The position numbers and the translations under genes are program-made. Shown in pieces: positions 42,152-52,054 of a stretch of 64,000 bases of DNA. Numbering within the stretch: the stretch's first letter is position 1; the number at the start of each line of letters is the position of its first letter. Source of the DNA: JANRKB01 sp033763695 (GTDB taxonomy: Bacteria > Planctomycetota > Phycisphaerae > Phycisphaerales > UBA1924); assembly GCA_033763695.1 (NCBI GenBank), contig JANRKB010000023.1, positions 1 through 64,000 of the forward strand. Direction: 5' to 3'. A model generated the notes under the pieces. It worked only from the letters and a program-made list of their open reading frames with translations. It made no database searches and was not told the DNA's origin.

Positions 42152-42715
42152 ATGGCTCAGCATCAGGACAACTGCGAGATCTGTCGGCGGATCGCCGAGT
42201 GCCGCGAAGGGCGGCACCCGGGTCTGATCGCCGAACTCGACACGGGCTTTGCCGTGCTCGGGGATTCGCAGCAGTTCCGCGGCTACAGCCTGCTCTTGTG
42301 CAAGACGCCCGCGACGGAACTCGACGAGTTGCCCGCTTCGACGCGTGTTCGATTCCTTGAAGAGATGGCGCAGCTCGCCGAGGCGGTCCGCCGCGTCGTC
42401 GCGCCGCACAAACTCAACTACGAAGCGCTCGGCAATCTCGTGCATCACCTGCATTGGCACGTCTTCCCGCGCCAACTCACGGATGCGGATCCCAAGTCGC
42501 CGGTGTGGGGGCAGATGCACGCCGCAGGCAGTGCGGCCGCCGAGCAGGCGAAGTTCAATCCGCAGCGTGATCGCGAGCTTGTGCTCGCGCTTCGCGCCGC
42601 ACTCATGGAAATCCGCGCGGCTGGCAACGCTGGTCGCGATTCAGGCTCTGGTCGTTCTGGTTGTTGTTCTGGCTCGGGTGTCGCGGCGGTCGCTGCCGCG
42701 GGCACGCCGGGATGA
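42152..42715 (+). CDS. HIT-family nucleotide-binding protein
   Basis: The 187-residue product has the histidine-triad motif HHLHWHVFPR and an N-terminal CEIC pair that may bind zinc. HIT proteins hydrolyse or transfer nucleotide phosphoramidates and dinucleotides. The C-terminus ends in a Gly/Ser/Ala-rich stretch. The ATG at 42152 is preferred over a TTG at 42125. It lies between dedA and groES on the same strand. Confidence 0.88.
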   Translation: MAQHQDNCEICRRIAECREGRHPGLIAELDTGFAVLGDSQQFRGYSLLLCKTPATELDELPASTRVRFLEEMAQLAEAVRRVVAPHKLNYEALGNLVHHLHWHVFPRQLTDADPKSPVWGQMHAAGSAAAEQAKFNPQRDRELVLALRAALMEIRAAGNAGRDSGSGRSGCCSGSGVAAVAAAGTPG

Positions 42716-42802
42716 AGTTTATCGTCACGCGCGGCCCGGCGCAGCACGCCCGGTCCCACGCAGCATCGAGCATGTTCTCTGACTTGTTGAAGGAGTTCAC
42801 AC

Positions 42803-43093
42803 ATGGCAGTCAAACCCCTTGAAGATCGCGTCCTGGTCAAGCCCATCGAAGCCGAGAGCCGCACCGCGTCGGGAATTTATCTGCCCGAGGCGAGCAAGGA
42901 AAAGCCTGTGCGCGGCGAAGTGATCGCCGTCGGCCCCGGCAAGCGCCTTGAGAACGGCAAGCGCGCCGAGATGAGCGTCACCAAGGGCGACACGGTCGTC
43001 TACGGCAAGTACGCGGGCACCGAAGTCGAGATCAAGGGCGTCAAGCACCTGATCATGAAGGAGAGCGAACTGCTGGGGGTGATCGAAGGCTAA
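42803..43093 (+). CDS. groES: Co-chaperonin GroES
   Basis: The 96-residue cap of the GroEL cage has KPLEDRVLVKPIEAESRTAS, the mobile-loop sequence GIYLPEASKEKPVRGEVIAV, and KYAGTEVEIKGVKHLIMKES. AAGGAG eight bases upstream marks the start. Its TAA runs straight into the AAGCTCAAA repeat element that separates it from groEL2. It presumably serves both GroELs. Confidence 0.97.
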   Translation: MAVKPLEDRVLVKPIEAESRTASGIYLPEASKEKPVRGEVIAVGPGKRLENGKRAEMSVTKGDTVVYGKYAGTEVEIKGVKHLIMKESELLGVIEG

Positions 43094-43206
43094 AGCTCAA
43101 AGCGAAAAGCAGCAAAGCTCAAATCGAGCGTCTTCGCTGCCGCCACGAGTTCCACCGACACGTCTGATTGATTTGAGCTTTGAGCTTTGCGATTTGAGAA
43201 TTTGGA
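43092..43206. repeat. Inverted element made of AAGCTCAAA-type words
   Basis: Left arm 43092-43125 and right arm 43171-43206 contain repeated AAGCTCAAA words in opposite orientations (GCAAAGCTCAAATC against GATTTGAGCTTTG). They enclose about 45 unique bases. The element starts at the groES stop and ends just before the groEL2 ribosome site. Confidence 0.8.
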
Positions 43207-43215
43207 GTTCCCACG

Positions 43216-44835
<1,620 letters not shown>

Positions 44836-44840
44836 GCGAA

Positions 44841-44983
44841 GAGGCATCGGGCATTGGGCATCAGGCATCAGTGTGCCGCGATGACACGTCCGATGCAGCG
44901 ATCAAAACGAGCCCCTGGCTGAGAGGTCGGGGGCTCGCTTTCCGTCTTTCACTGATGCCCGTTGCCTGATGCCCGGTGCCTGA
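44841..44983. repeat. Inverted element made of GGCATC(G/A)GG words enclosing a terminator
   Basis: Left arm 44841-44871 (GAGGCATCGGGCATTGGGCA and on) and right arm 44951-44983 (ACTGATGCCCGTTGCCTGAT and on) are inverted versions of one another. They belong to the same family as the tandem repeat at 552-635. The right arm ends four bases before the dnaJ start codon. Confidence 0.8.
44908..44952 (+). terminator. Rho-independent terminator after groEL2
   Basis: Stem CGAGCCCC/GGGGCTCG (44908-44915 with 44930-44937), then CTTTCCGTCTTT. It lies in the centre of the inverted repeat element and would separate groEL2 from dnaJ transcription. Confidence 0.7.
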
Positions 44984-44986
44984 ACA

Positions 44987-46156
44987 ATGCCTGCCGCACG
45001 CGACTACTACGAAATCCTCGGCGTCGAAAAGTCCGCAGACGCGGAGGAGATCAAGCGCGCGTATCGCCGCCTCGCAATGAAGTACCACCCGGACCGCAAC
45101 CCGGGCGATGCCGAGGCCGAGGCGAAGTTCAAGGAGTGCGCCGAGGCGTACGAGATCCTTTCGGATCAGCAGAAGCGCCAGCGCTACGACCAGTTCGGTC
45201 ACGAAGGCGTGCGCGGCGGCGGCTCGGCGGCCCACGACTTCTCCCGCATGGATGTCTCGGACATCTTCTCGATGTTCCAGGACATCTTCGGCGGCGGTGG
45301 CGGCTTCGGCGGCGGCGGGGGCGGTCGGCGCGGCGTCGCTCGCGGCTATGACCTCGAGACCGAAGTTCACCTCACGCTCGAAGACGTCGCCAAGGGCGCC
45401 GAGCGCGATGTCGAGTTCACGCGCCTTGATGTGTGCGAGACCTGCACCGGCAGCGGCGCCAAGCCCGGCTCCAAGCCCGTCAAATGTCCGACCTGCGGCG
45501 GGCAAGGCAAGGTTCAACAGATCGGCCTGGGCGGCATGTTCCGCATGGTCACCAACTGCCCGCAGTGCCACGGCCGCGGCAACGTCGTCAAAGACGTGTG
45601 CGATTCGTGCCGCGGCAAGGGCCGCACGCCCAAGGGACGCAAACTCACGGTGCGCATCCCCGCGGGTGTGAGCGATGGTCAGGCGGTGCGTGTGCAGGGT
45701 GAGGGCGAGCCCCCGCCGCAGGAGATGTCGCCGGGCGGCGAGGGCGTGCGCGGCGATCTGCATGTCGTGATCCGCGTGAAGGAGCATTCGCTCTTCGTGC
45801 GCGACGATGACAACCTCATGCTCGAAATGCCCATCAGCTTCACGCAGGCATCGCTCGGCGCAGAGGTTGAAGTGCCGACGATTCTTGATGACAAGGGCGA
45901 CGCGGGCGGACGTGCGAAACTCACGATCCCGCGCGGCACGCAGTTCGGTCAGACCTTCCGCATCGCTGGTTCGGGCCTGCCCAACCTGCGCGGCGGGCGG
46001 CGCGGCGACCTCATCGTCGTCGCGAAGATCGAAACGCCGAGGAAACTGACCAAGGAGCAGGAAAAGCTCCTGCGCGAGTTCGCCAAGACCGAGGACGAGA
46101 AGGTGCTGCCCGAGAGCACAGGGTTCTGGAAGAAGATCACCGATTTGCTCGGCTGA
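44987..46156 (+). CDS. dnaJ: Chaperone protein DnaJ
   Basis: The 389-residue Hsp40 stimulates DnaK. The J domain is RDYYEILGVEKSADAEEIKR with HPD in MKYHPDRNPGD. A Gly/Phe-rich linker (FGGGGGFGGGGGG) follows. The zinc centre has all four CxxCxGxG repeats: CETCTGSG, CPTCGGQG, CPQCHGRG and CDSCRGKG. The C-terminal peptide-binding domains are complete. The ATG directly follows an inverted repeat, so the untranslated leader is made of repeat sequence and no ribosome site is evident. dnaK is not in the window. Confidence 0.96.
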   Translation: MPAARDYYEILGVEKSADAEEIKRAYRRLAMKYHPDRNPGDAEAEAKFKECAEAYEILSDQQKRQRYDQFGHEGVRGGGSAAHDFSRMDVSDIFSMFQDIFGGGGGFGGGGGGRRGVARGYDLETEVHLTLEDVAKGAERDVEFTRLDVCETCTGSGAKPGSKPVKCPTCGGQGKVQQIGLGGMFRMVTNCPQCHGRGNVVKDVCDSCRGKGRTPKGRKLTVRIPAGVSDGQAVRVQGEGEPPPQEMSPGGEGVRGDLHVVIRVKEHSLFVRDDDNLMLEMPISFTQASLGAEVEVPTILDDKGDAGGRAKLTIPRGTQFGQTFRIAGSGLPNLRGGRRGDLIVVAKIETPRKLTKEQEKLLREFAKTEDEKVLPESTGFWKKITDLLG

Positions 46157-46202
46157 TGACGGCGAGGCGTGACGCGCCGAAGGATGCTCCGGGAGCCGAG
46201 TC

Positions 46203-46811
46203 ATGAAGAAGTGGTTTGGTATGAAGAACGACACGAACACGACCGGTCAGCCCGCCGATGCCGCCCTGACCACGTCGTCCGACGCCGAAGGCTCGCCGGA
46301 GTCTCTTGGTCGCATTGGAGAGGGCGCGGCGAACGCGGCCGATCAGAAGATCGCCGAGCTTGAGGCGCAACTTGCGGAGGCCAACTCGCGTGCGCTGCGC
46401 GTGATGGCCGACTTCCAGAACTACCAGCGCCGCGCGCTGCAGAACGAAGCCCAGGCCAAGGCCTTCGGCGTCGCCGGCGTCGTCGAGCGCATCGTCACGG
46501 TGCTTGACCACTTCGACATGGCACTCAATCAGGACGCGAGCAAGGCGAGCGCGGAGCAGATCATCGCCGGCGTCCGCGTCATCCGTGAGGAACTGCTCAA
46601 GGTACTTCAGCAGCACGGCGTGACGCTCGTGAATCCTGCGCCGAACGACGAGTTCACGCCCGGCTCGCACGAGGCGATCATGCAGCAGCCCGCCGAGGGC
46701 GTCGAACCGGGACGGATTGTGCAGACCTTTCAGCCCGGCTACGCGATGAACTATTCGGGCGTCGAGCGGATGATCCGCCCGGCGAAGGTTGTCGTTGCGC
46801 CCAGCGCGTGA
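46203..46811 (+). CDS. grpE: Nucleotide exchange factor GrpE
   Basis: The 202-residue product releases ADP from DnaK. The N-terminal third is disordered, then a coiled coil (IAELEAQLAEANSRALRVMA, DFQNYQRRALQNEAQAKAFG) and the C-terminal beta domain (VNPAPNDEFTPGSHEAIMQQ, VVQTF-like VQTFQPGYAMNYSGVERMIR). GGGAG is well placed before the ATG. It follows dnaJ by 46 bases. Confidence 0.94.
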   Translation: MKKWFGMKNDTNTTGQPADAALTTSSDAEGSPESLGRIGEGAANAADQKIAELEAQLAEANSRALRVMADFQNYQRRALQNEAQAKAFGVAGVVERIVTVLDHFDMALNQDASKASAEQIIAGVRVIREELLKVLQQHGVTLVNPAPNDEFTPGSHEAIMQQPAEGVEPGRIVQTFQPGYAMNYSGVERMIRPAKVVVAPSA

Positions 46812-46815
46812 TTCG

Positions 46816-46946
46816 AGACCGAACACAGAGGTTGCAGAGAAAGAGGAGATTGAGAAGCGACGCCCCCTCGATCCGATCGGTCGAGGCCAGGCACGTTAAT
46901 CTCCGTCGTCTCTGGTTTCCTCTGTTACCTCTGCGTTCTGGTCTCT
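46816..46946. repeat. Inverted element made of CACAGAGG-type words
   Basis: Left arm 46816-46853 (AGACCGAACACAGAGGTTGC and on) and right arm 46896-46946 (reverse complement AGACCAGAACGCAGAGGTAA and on) are inverted repeats of short CAGAGG words. They enclose a smaller hairpin CCTCGA/TCGAGG near 46866-46886. The element fills the gap between convergent grpE and der and could act as a bidirectional terminator. Confidence 0.75.
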
Positions 46947-46955
46947 CGCTTCGCG

Positions 46956-48629
46956 TCATTCTTCATCGTCGATGAAATAGTCGTCCGCGTCCTCGCTCTC
47001 AAACTGCACTTCGACCGATTCGCTGTCGCTGAGCAGTTCCTCGCCGTACTCGCCTTCCTCGGCGACGATCGCGGGCGGTGCGTCGCCCGTGCGCGACATC
47101 TGCTTGCCGCGTGAACGCACGCGATCAAGCGGCTCAGCGCCATCGGCGGCCTCGGCCATGTCGTCCTCGCGCTGACGCCGCGCTCGCACCACGATCCGCA
47201 TCGGAACCTCAGGGAATGGCAGTTCCTCGCGGAAGCGATTGCTCAGGAAGCGAAGGTAGTTGGGCGTGAAGAGTTCCGGGTGATTGACGACAAGCGTGAT
47301 CGTCGCGGGATACACGCCGGTCTGCGCGACGTAGTACACCTTCGCCTGCGTGCCCTTGATGTCCGTCGGGCCTTGACGCGAGATGATGTCGCGGCACAGG
47401 CGATTGAGTTTGCCCGTGGTGACGCGCTGTCCGGCCTGCTCGTGCAGGTCGAACGCCACGTCCACCATCGCGCGCACGTTCCGCCCGTTCTGGCCGGAGA
47501 TGAACGCGATCGGTGCGAACGGCAGCGCACGCAGTTCCTTGCGGATGTATTCCTCAAAGCGCTCGGGAGACGCCGGACGACCGCGATCGTCGGTGCGGCC
47601 TTCGGCCAGGTCCCACTTGTTGATCGCGATGATCACCGGCTTGTGCGATTTCTGACACAGGCCCGCGAGTTGCTCATCAACCTGGCTGATCTTCTCCGTC
47701 GCGTCGATCATGAGCACGACGACATCCGCGCGATCGATCGCCATGACGGCACGATCGAACGCGTAGTGCTCGACCATGTTCTGGAACGAGCGTTTGCGCC
47801 GGAGGCCCGCCGTGTCGATCGCGATCAGCGTGCGTCCGTCCATCTCGAAGCGCACGTCCACCGCATCGCGCGTCGTGCCCGCGATCTCCGACACGATCAT
47901 GCGCGGCTCACCGGCGAGCGTGTTCACCAGCGTGCTCTTGCCCGCGTTGCGCTTGCCGATGATCGCCATCTTCAGATCCGCGAGCACGCTCTGGCTCTCG
48001 TCGGGCGTGGCGGCAGGGACCGTGTCGTAGATGGTGTCGAGGAACTCGCGACGGAAGTAGTTGCTCTTGCTCGAGCACATCAGCGGCTCACCAAAGCCCA
48101 GTGCGGCGAGTTCCATCGCGTGCGCTTCCCACTTGGGGCCGTCGACCTTGGTCGCGACGACCATGACGGGCGCACGCTTGTGCGTGTCCGCGCCGGTGGC
48201 CTGGCCCTTGCCGTGGCGCTTGCCGCCCGGGCCGAGGCGTTGCTCGCGGAGCAGGCGTGCGATCTCTTCGTCCGCGGGCGTGACACCCTGCTGACAGTCG
48301 ATGGCAAAGAGGATCACGTCGGCGTTGCTGACGGCCGCACCGATCTGGTTCTCAATTGAATCGGTGAGCTTCGCGAGGTCGGCACCGACTTCGTCGTAGC
48401 GTGCGCCCTCGGCGACATAGACGCCGAACCCGCCGGTATCGACGAACTCAACGGGCTTGTCAGGCCCGCGATTGTCGGGGTGCTTGAGGGCGACGATGGC
48501 CGCCACGCGATCGCGCGTGACACCGGGCGTCGGGTCGACGATGGAGACCTTCGACCCGGCGATCATGTTCATGAGGGACGACTTTCCGGCGTTCGGCCGG
48601 CCAACGATGGCAACGCGTGGAATAGGCAC
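46956..48629 (-). CDS. der: Ribosome-assembly GTPase Der (EngA)
   Basis: The product (557 residues from the GTG at 48629) has two tandem GTPase domains: GRPNAGKSSLMN with FVDTGGFG, then GKRNAGKSTLVNTLAGE with AIDTAGLRRKRS and NKWDLAEG. The C-terminal KH-like domain is QAKVYYVAQTGVYPATITLV and on. Der matures the large ribosomal subunit. An acidic extension of about 70 residues ends the protein (ESVEVQFESEDADDYFIDDE). The GTG at 48629 gives VPIPRVAIVGRPN, matching the family start; a GTG at 48659 would add ten residues. It converges on grpE. Confidence 0.93.
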   Translation of the reverse strand: MPIPRVAIVGRPNAGKSSLMNMIAGSKVSIVDPTPGVTRDRVAAIVALKHPDNRGPDKPVEFVDTGGFGVYVAEGARYDEVGADLAKLTDSIENQIGAAVSNADVILFAIDCQQGVTPADEEIARLLREQRLGPGGKRHGKGQATGADTHKRAPVMVVATKVDGPKWEAHAMELAALGFGEPLMCSSKSNYFRREFLDTIYDTVPAATPDESQSVLADLKMAIIGKRNAGKSTLVNTLAGEPRMIVSEIAGTTRDAVDVRFEMDGRTLIAIDTAGLRRKRSFQNMVEHYAFDRAVMAIDRADVVVLMIDATEKISQVDEQLAGLCQKSHKPVIIAINKWDLAEGRTDDRGRPASPERFEEYIRKELRALPFAPIAFISGQNGRNVRAMVDVAFDLHEQAGQRVTTGKLNRLCRDIISRQGPTDIKGTQAKVYYVAQTGVYPATITLVVNHPELFTPNYLRFLSNRFREELPFPEVPMRIVVRARRQREDDMAEAADGAEPLDRVRSRGKQMSRTGDAPPAIVAEEGEYGEELLSDSESVEVQFESEDADDYFIDDEE

Positions 48630-48716
48630 GGGCAATGGTAGGAGGGTACGAACCGGCACACCTTCGTCGCGTGTTGAGCCGTTCTCGCCCCATCGTTCGG
48701 CGAGTCGTCCTGACAG

Positions 48717-49646
48717 TCACGTTCGCGGACGCGGGCGGCGCCGCCTTGGACCGAAGAGAAACACGGGTGCTGTAAGAAACGCTGCGCTGGTCTGGGGATG
48801 ATCGCGTACCAAGCCCCGCGAGCCGGTGCGCTCGCGCTGAATCTGGCGCAGTTCGCGCAGTTGTTCCCACGTGAGCACTCGAAAGCCCTGAATGAACGCA
48901 CGCAAGACGTCCTTGCCACGTGGTTCGTAGTTGTTCGCGCTCGCAAGCTCCAGCACGATGCGCTGGATCTTTCCCTGTTGCTCGGGCGTCAGATTCAATC
49001 GGGCGCTGACGGCTTCAAACTCCATTTGTCGCTGCCCGAGCGTGCGATCGATGCTTGCCTGCACTTCGGCGACGCGCACGTCGCGGAGATGGGCCTTGAG
49101 AACGTCTTCGCGGGAGGCATCGGGTGTCGTGACTCGCGCATCTTCGACGAGCGCGTCCCGATATTCGCGCACGAACGCGAGCAGGCGCGTGGCGTTGTCC
49201 GGTTGCAGCCGATCCGCGATCAGGTCTTCGAGCGGCGTCGGGTCGGCGAGGCACGGGCGGGTTGCATCCAGCAGCGCGATCGCGTCATCGATCTTCTGCG
49301 TGTCGTTGTTCGCAACGCCGGTTTGCAGGTCCAGGATGATGGGAATCTTCTTTGGTCCACCAGCGTCGAGTTCCTTGGCACGGCGGAGAACCAACGCATG
49401 CGTCGCTTCCTTCTCGTCTGCTGATAGGACAAGCAGGTCGAGCGCCTCGATCGCCTCATGCCGAGCAAGCGCACGGACGCGACCGGCGTAGTCGCGTTGG
49501 ATGAGCGATCGCTCTCTCGTGGACTCAAGAACGATGGGCCCAGCCAGCGCCGACGCGTCGGGCATCGATGTTGTGGGCTCGGTGCCGCAGGCGAGCGACG
49601 CCACCGCGGCGGAAAGAAGGAAGGCTCGCCAGGAAAGAGCGTTCAT
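48717..49646 (-). CDS. Putative lipoprotein of unknown function
   Basis: The 309-residue product has a lipoprotein signal ending VASLAC (Cys20), then a mostly helical, Arg/Glu/Ala-rich domain. A segment near the end, LNLTPEQQGKIQRIVLELAS, resembles the LTxEQ motif of periplasmic Spy/CpxP-type proteins, but the match is short. The C-terminus is an Arg/Pro tail. AGGAG seven bases upstream fixes the start. It is divergent from miaA. Confidence 0.65.
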   Translation of the reverse strand: MNALSWRAFLLSAAVASLACGTEPTTSMPDASALAGPIVLESTRERSLIQRDYAGRVRALARHEAIEALDLLVLSADEKEATHALVLRRAKELDAGGPKKIPIILDLQTGVANNDTQKIDDAIALLDATRPCLADPTPLEDLIADRLQPDNATRLLAFVREYRDALVEDARVTTPDASREDVLKAHLRDVRVAEVQASIDRTLGQRQMEFEAVSARLNLTPEQQGKIQRIVLELASANNYEPRGKDVLRAFIQGFRVLTWEQLRELRQIQRERTGSRGLVRDHPQTSAAFLTAPVFLFGPRRRRPRPRT

Positions 49647-49804
49647 CGGAGTCTCCTCGCTCCAGATTGCTGATGCGCGTCCGCCGACACCGAGTTGAAC
49701 GGATTTTGCTCATTTGTATTTCACAAATCCGAACAACCGGCGGCGGGCAGACTCGGGCCTATCGATCTTGTCGCGTGAGGCGTCGCATACCCTGACGGAC
49801 TCCG

Positions 49805-50827
49805 ATGGACGATCACGTTACGAGGCATAGGTTCCCAGTCATCGTCGGGCCGACCGCGGGCGGCAAGACCGCTCTGGCGGTCGAGGTCGCGCTGCGGCTG
49901 GGCGTTGATGCCGCGGGCGAACTGCGCGGCGAGGTCGTCACCGCGGACTCGATTCAGATCTATCGCGGACTAGATATTGGCTCGGCCAAGCCGACGCCCG
50001 ACGAACGCCGCGGCGTGCGGCATCATCTCATCGACATCGTCGAGCCTACGGACGAGTTCACCGTGCATGACTGGCTGCGTGCCGCCGAGGCGTGCATCGC
50101 CGACATCCGTGCACGCGGCCATGTGCCGATCGTGGTGGGGGGCACGCACCTTTATGTGAAGGGCTTCATCGACGGCATGTTCGAAGGCCCCGGCGCAGAC
50201 GAGGCGTTGCGCGTGCAACTGCGTGCGCGCGGACTGACGGCATTGCGGGAGGAGTTGTCGCGCGTTGATCCCGCCGCGGCCGCCAAGATCCACCCCAACG
50301 ATGAACGTCGAACGATCCGCGCGCTGGAGGTGTTTCTGCTGACCGGCAAGCCGATCAGCGAACATCAACGTCAGTGGGATCAGCCGACGGATGGGCCGCG
50401 TCAAGAAGCGGCGAGCGACGGCGGCGACGTGCGAGTCGCCGGTCGCCGGCGCGACTGCGTGCTTGTCGGGCTTGACTGGCCGACCGAGGCGATCAACCGC
50501 CGCATCAATGCGCGCGTGCGTCAGATGATCGATGCTGGGTTGGTTGAGGAGTGCCGCACGCTCCACGCTGGCGGCAGACTTGGAATCCAGGCTCGCGAGG
50601 CGCTGGGGTACAAGCAGTTGATCGAGCATCTGGAGCGACGCTGCTCGCTGGACGACGCGATCGAGGAAATCAAGATCCAGACGCGGCGGTTCGCCAAGAA
50701 CCAGCGCACCTGGCTCAAGCGGCTTCGCCTGACGCCTGGAAGCGTTTGGATCAACGCGGAGGAGACGCCGAGCGAGCAATGGCCCGACATCGTCCTTGGT
50801 GCCATGAAGGCGGTCGCTGGGCAGTAG
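49805..50827 (+). CDS. miaA: tRNA dimethylallyltransferase
   Basis: The 340-residue product adds the isopentenyl group to A37 of tRNAs reading UNN codons. It has the P-loop IVGPTAGGKTALA (usually GPTASGKT), ADSIQIYRGLDIGSAKP, HHLIDIVEP, VVGGTHLYVKGFIDGM and the C-terminal EALGYKQLIEHLE with FAKNQRTWLKRL. Slight expansion between the two parts (EAASDGGDVRVAGRRRD) makes it a little longer than average. Confidence 0.95.
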   Translation: MDDHVTRHRFPVIVGPTAGGKTALAVEVALRLGVDAAGELRGEVVTADSIQIYRGLDIGSAKPTPDERRGVRHHLIDIVEPTDEFTVHDWLRAAEACIADIRARGHVPIVVGGTHLYVKGFIDGMFEGPGADEALRVQLRARGLTALREELSRVDPAAAAKIHPNDERRTIRALEVFLLTGKPISEHQRQWDQPTDGPRQEAASDGGDVRVAGRRRDCVLVGLDWPTEAINRRINARVRQMIDAGLVEECRTLHAGGRLGIQAREALGYKQLIEHLERRCSLDDAIEEIKIQTRRFAKNQRTWLKRLRLTPGSVWINAEETPSEQWPDIVLGAMKAVAGQ

Positions 50828-50960
50828 GCCGCGGGTTCTTCCCCGCTCGATCCCGCACCAAGCGGCTTCGGCACGCTCAGAACCGGGTTTTCTCGGGCCT
50901 GGTGCCGCTCTCTGAAAGTTTTGTGGAGCCAATTCGGCATCTTCGCGTATCTTGACTCGT

Positions 50961-50990
50961 GCCCCCATGGGTTGAGTCCAACCCCGGGGC
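50961..50990. other. Strong hairpin between miaA and the dockerin-type gene
   Basis: GCCCC and GGGTTG pair with CAACCC and GGGGC around an AGTC loop, with small bulges. No T run follows, so it may be a leader structure of the next gene rather than a terminator. The rest of the 278-base gap shows nothing else. Confidence 0.45.
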
Positions 50991-51105
50991 GGGCTGATCC
51001 ACGATTCTGATCACCTGTGCTCGCTGCTGGGTTGCCTCGCGTCCTCGTTCATCCGCGGCACATTCTTCTGCCGCTCCTTTCTTGTCCCGGTCACGGAGGT
51101 GGTTC

Positions 51106-51930
51106 ATGTCGATTCGTGCGATCAAGTCGGCGGCTCAGGTGCTCGGCGCGGCGGCGGTCCTCGCGAGTGGTTCGTTCGCCGATGCCGCAGACATCCTGCT
51201 TCAGAACGACCGGCTCATCGCCGGCGGCACGGTGCGTCCGCAGTTCGGCTTCGTCAACAACGAGATCGGTGCCGCGACGTACACGATTCCGTACGAACTG
51301 TTTCCGATCCGCGTGAAGCAGATCCAGATCTTCTGGCAGTCGCAGTTTGGCTTCGACCTGCCGTCGGTGCAGGAAGGCGTCTACGTCTGGAGCGGCGGGA
51401 TGACCGGCAGCGCGACGAACAACATGATCATGCTCTATGAGTCCGACCCGGTGCAGATGACCGACGGCGGCATGAACATCATCGACATCAGCAACGACAA
51501 GCTCGACATCTATCCCGTCGGCACCGGCCCGCAGAAGATCACGTTTGGTCTCAAGTTCGCCGACGCGCCGGGCGGGAACCCGCTGCGTGCCACGCTCGTC
51601 ACCGACAACAACGGCTGCGGCTGCACCGGCCCCTTCGCCACGCAGGTCTGCGGCCAGCGCATCAACCCGCTCAACAGTTCGATCGGATGGCGCGACGGCT
51701 GCTCCTTCGGCCTTTCGGGCAACTTCGTGATCCGCGCGGTCATCACGTCGCTCGCGACCTGCCCGGCCGACTTCAACAAAGACGGCTTCCTGACGTTCGA
51801 AGACTTCGACGCCTTCGTCTCGGCGTTCGAGTCGGGCTCGGCGACCAGCGACTTCAACAAGGACGGCTTCCTGACCTTCGAGGACTTCGACGCGTACGTC
51901 GCGGCGTTTGAGGCGGGCTGCAACGCGTGA
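51106..51930 (+). CDS. Secreted protein with C-terminal dockerin-like repeats
   Basis: The 274-residue product has a signal peptide (to about residue 27), a beta-rich domain with clustered Cys (NNGCGCTGPFATQVCGQRIN), and two C-terminal repeats: CPADFNKDGFLTFEDFDAFV and SDFNKDGFLTFEDFDAYV. These are dockerin/EF-hand-like calcium loops (DxNxDGxLxxxD). In Phycisphaerae this exact style of repeat ends many secreted proteins and probably serves sorting or attachment. GGAGG seven bases upstream of the ATG is a strong ribosome site. A bidirectional terminator follows. Confidence 0.85.
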   Translation: MSIRAIKSAAQVLGAAAVLASGSFADAADILLQNDRLIAGGTVRPQFGFVNNEIGAATYTIPYELFPIRVKQIQIFWQSQFGFDLPSVQEGVYVWSGGMTGSATNNMIMLYESDPVQMTDGGMNIIDISNDKLDIYPVGTGPQKITFGLKFADAPGGNPLRATLVTDNNGCGCTGPFATQVCGQRINPLNSSIGWRDGCSFGLSGNFVIRAVITSLATCPADFNKDGFLTFEDFDAFVSAFESGSATSDFNKDGFLTFEDFDAYVAAFEAGCNA

Positions 51931-51987
51931 TGATTCACGAATTGTCGGCGTGCCTCGCGCCGTGCGAACGATCGCAGTCGAAATGAC

Positions 51988-52013
51988 AAGGCCGCCCAAC
52001 GCGGGGCGGCCTT
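51988..52013. terminator. Bidirectional terminator between convergent genes
   Basis: A 10-bp perfect stem AAGGCCGCCC/GGGCGGCCTT (51988-51997 with 52004-52013) with a 6-base loop between the dockerin-type gene (plus) and the carbonic anhydrase gene (minus). The stem ends are A/T pairs on both sides. Confidence 0.75.
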
Positions 52014-52054
52014 GTTCATTCTCATGCCTCACTGTCGAACGGATTGGCCGCGAT

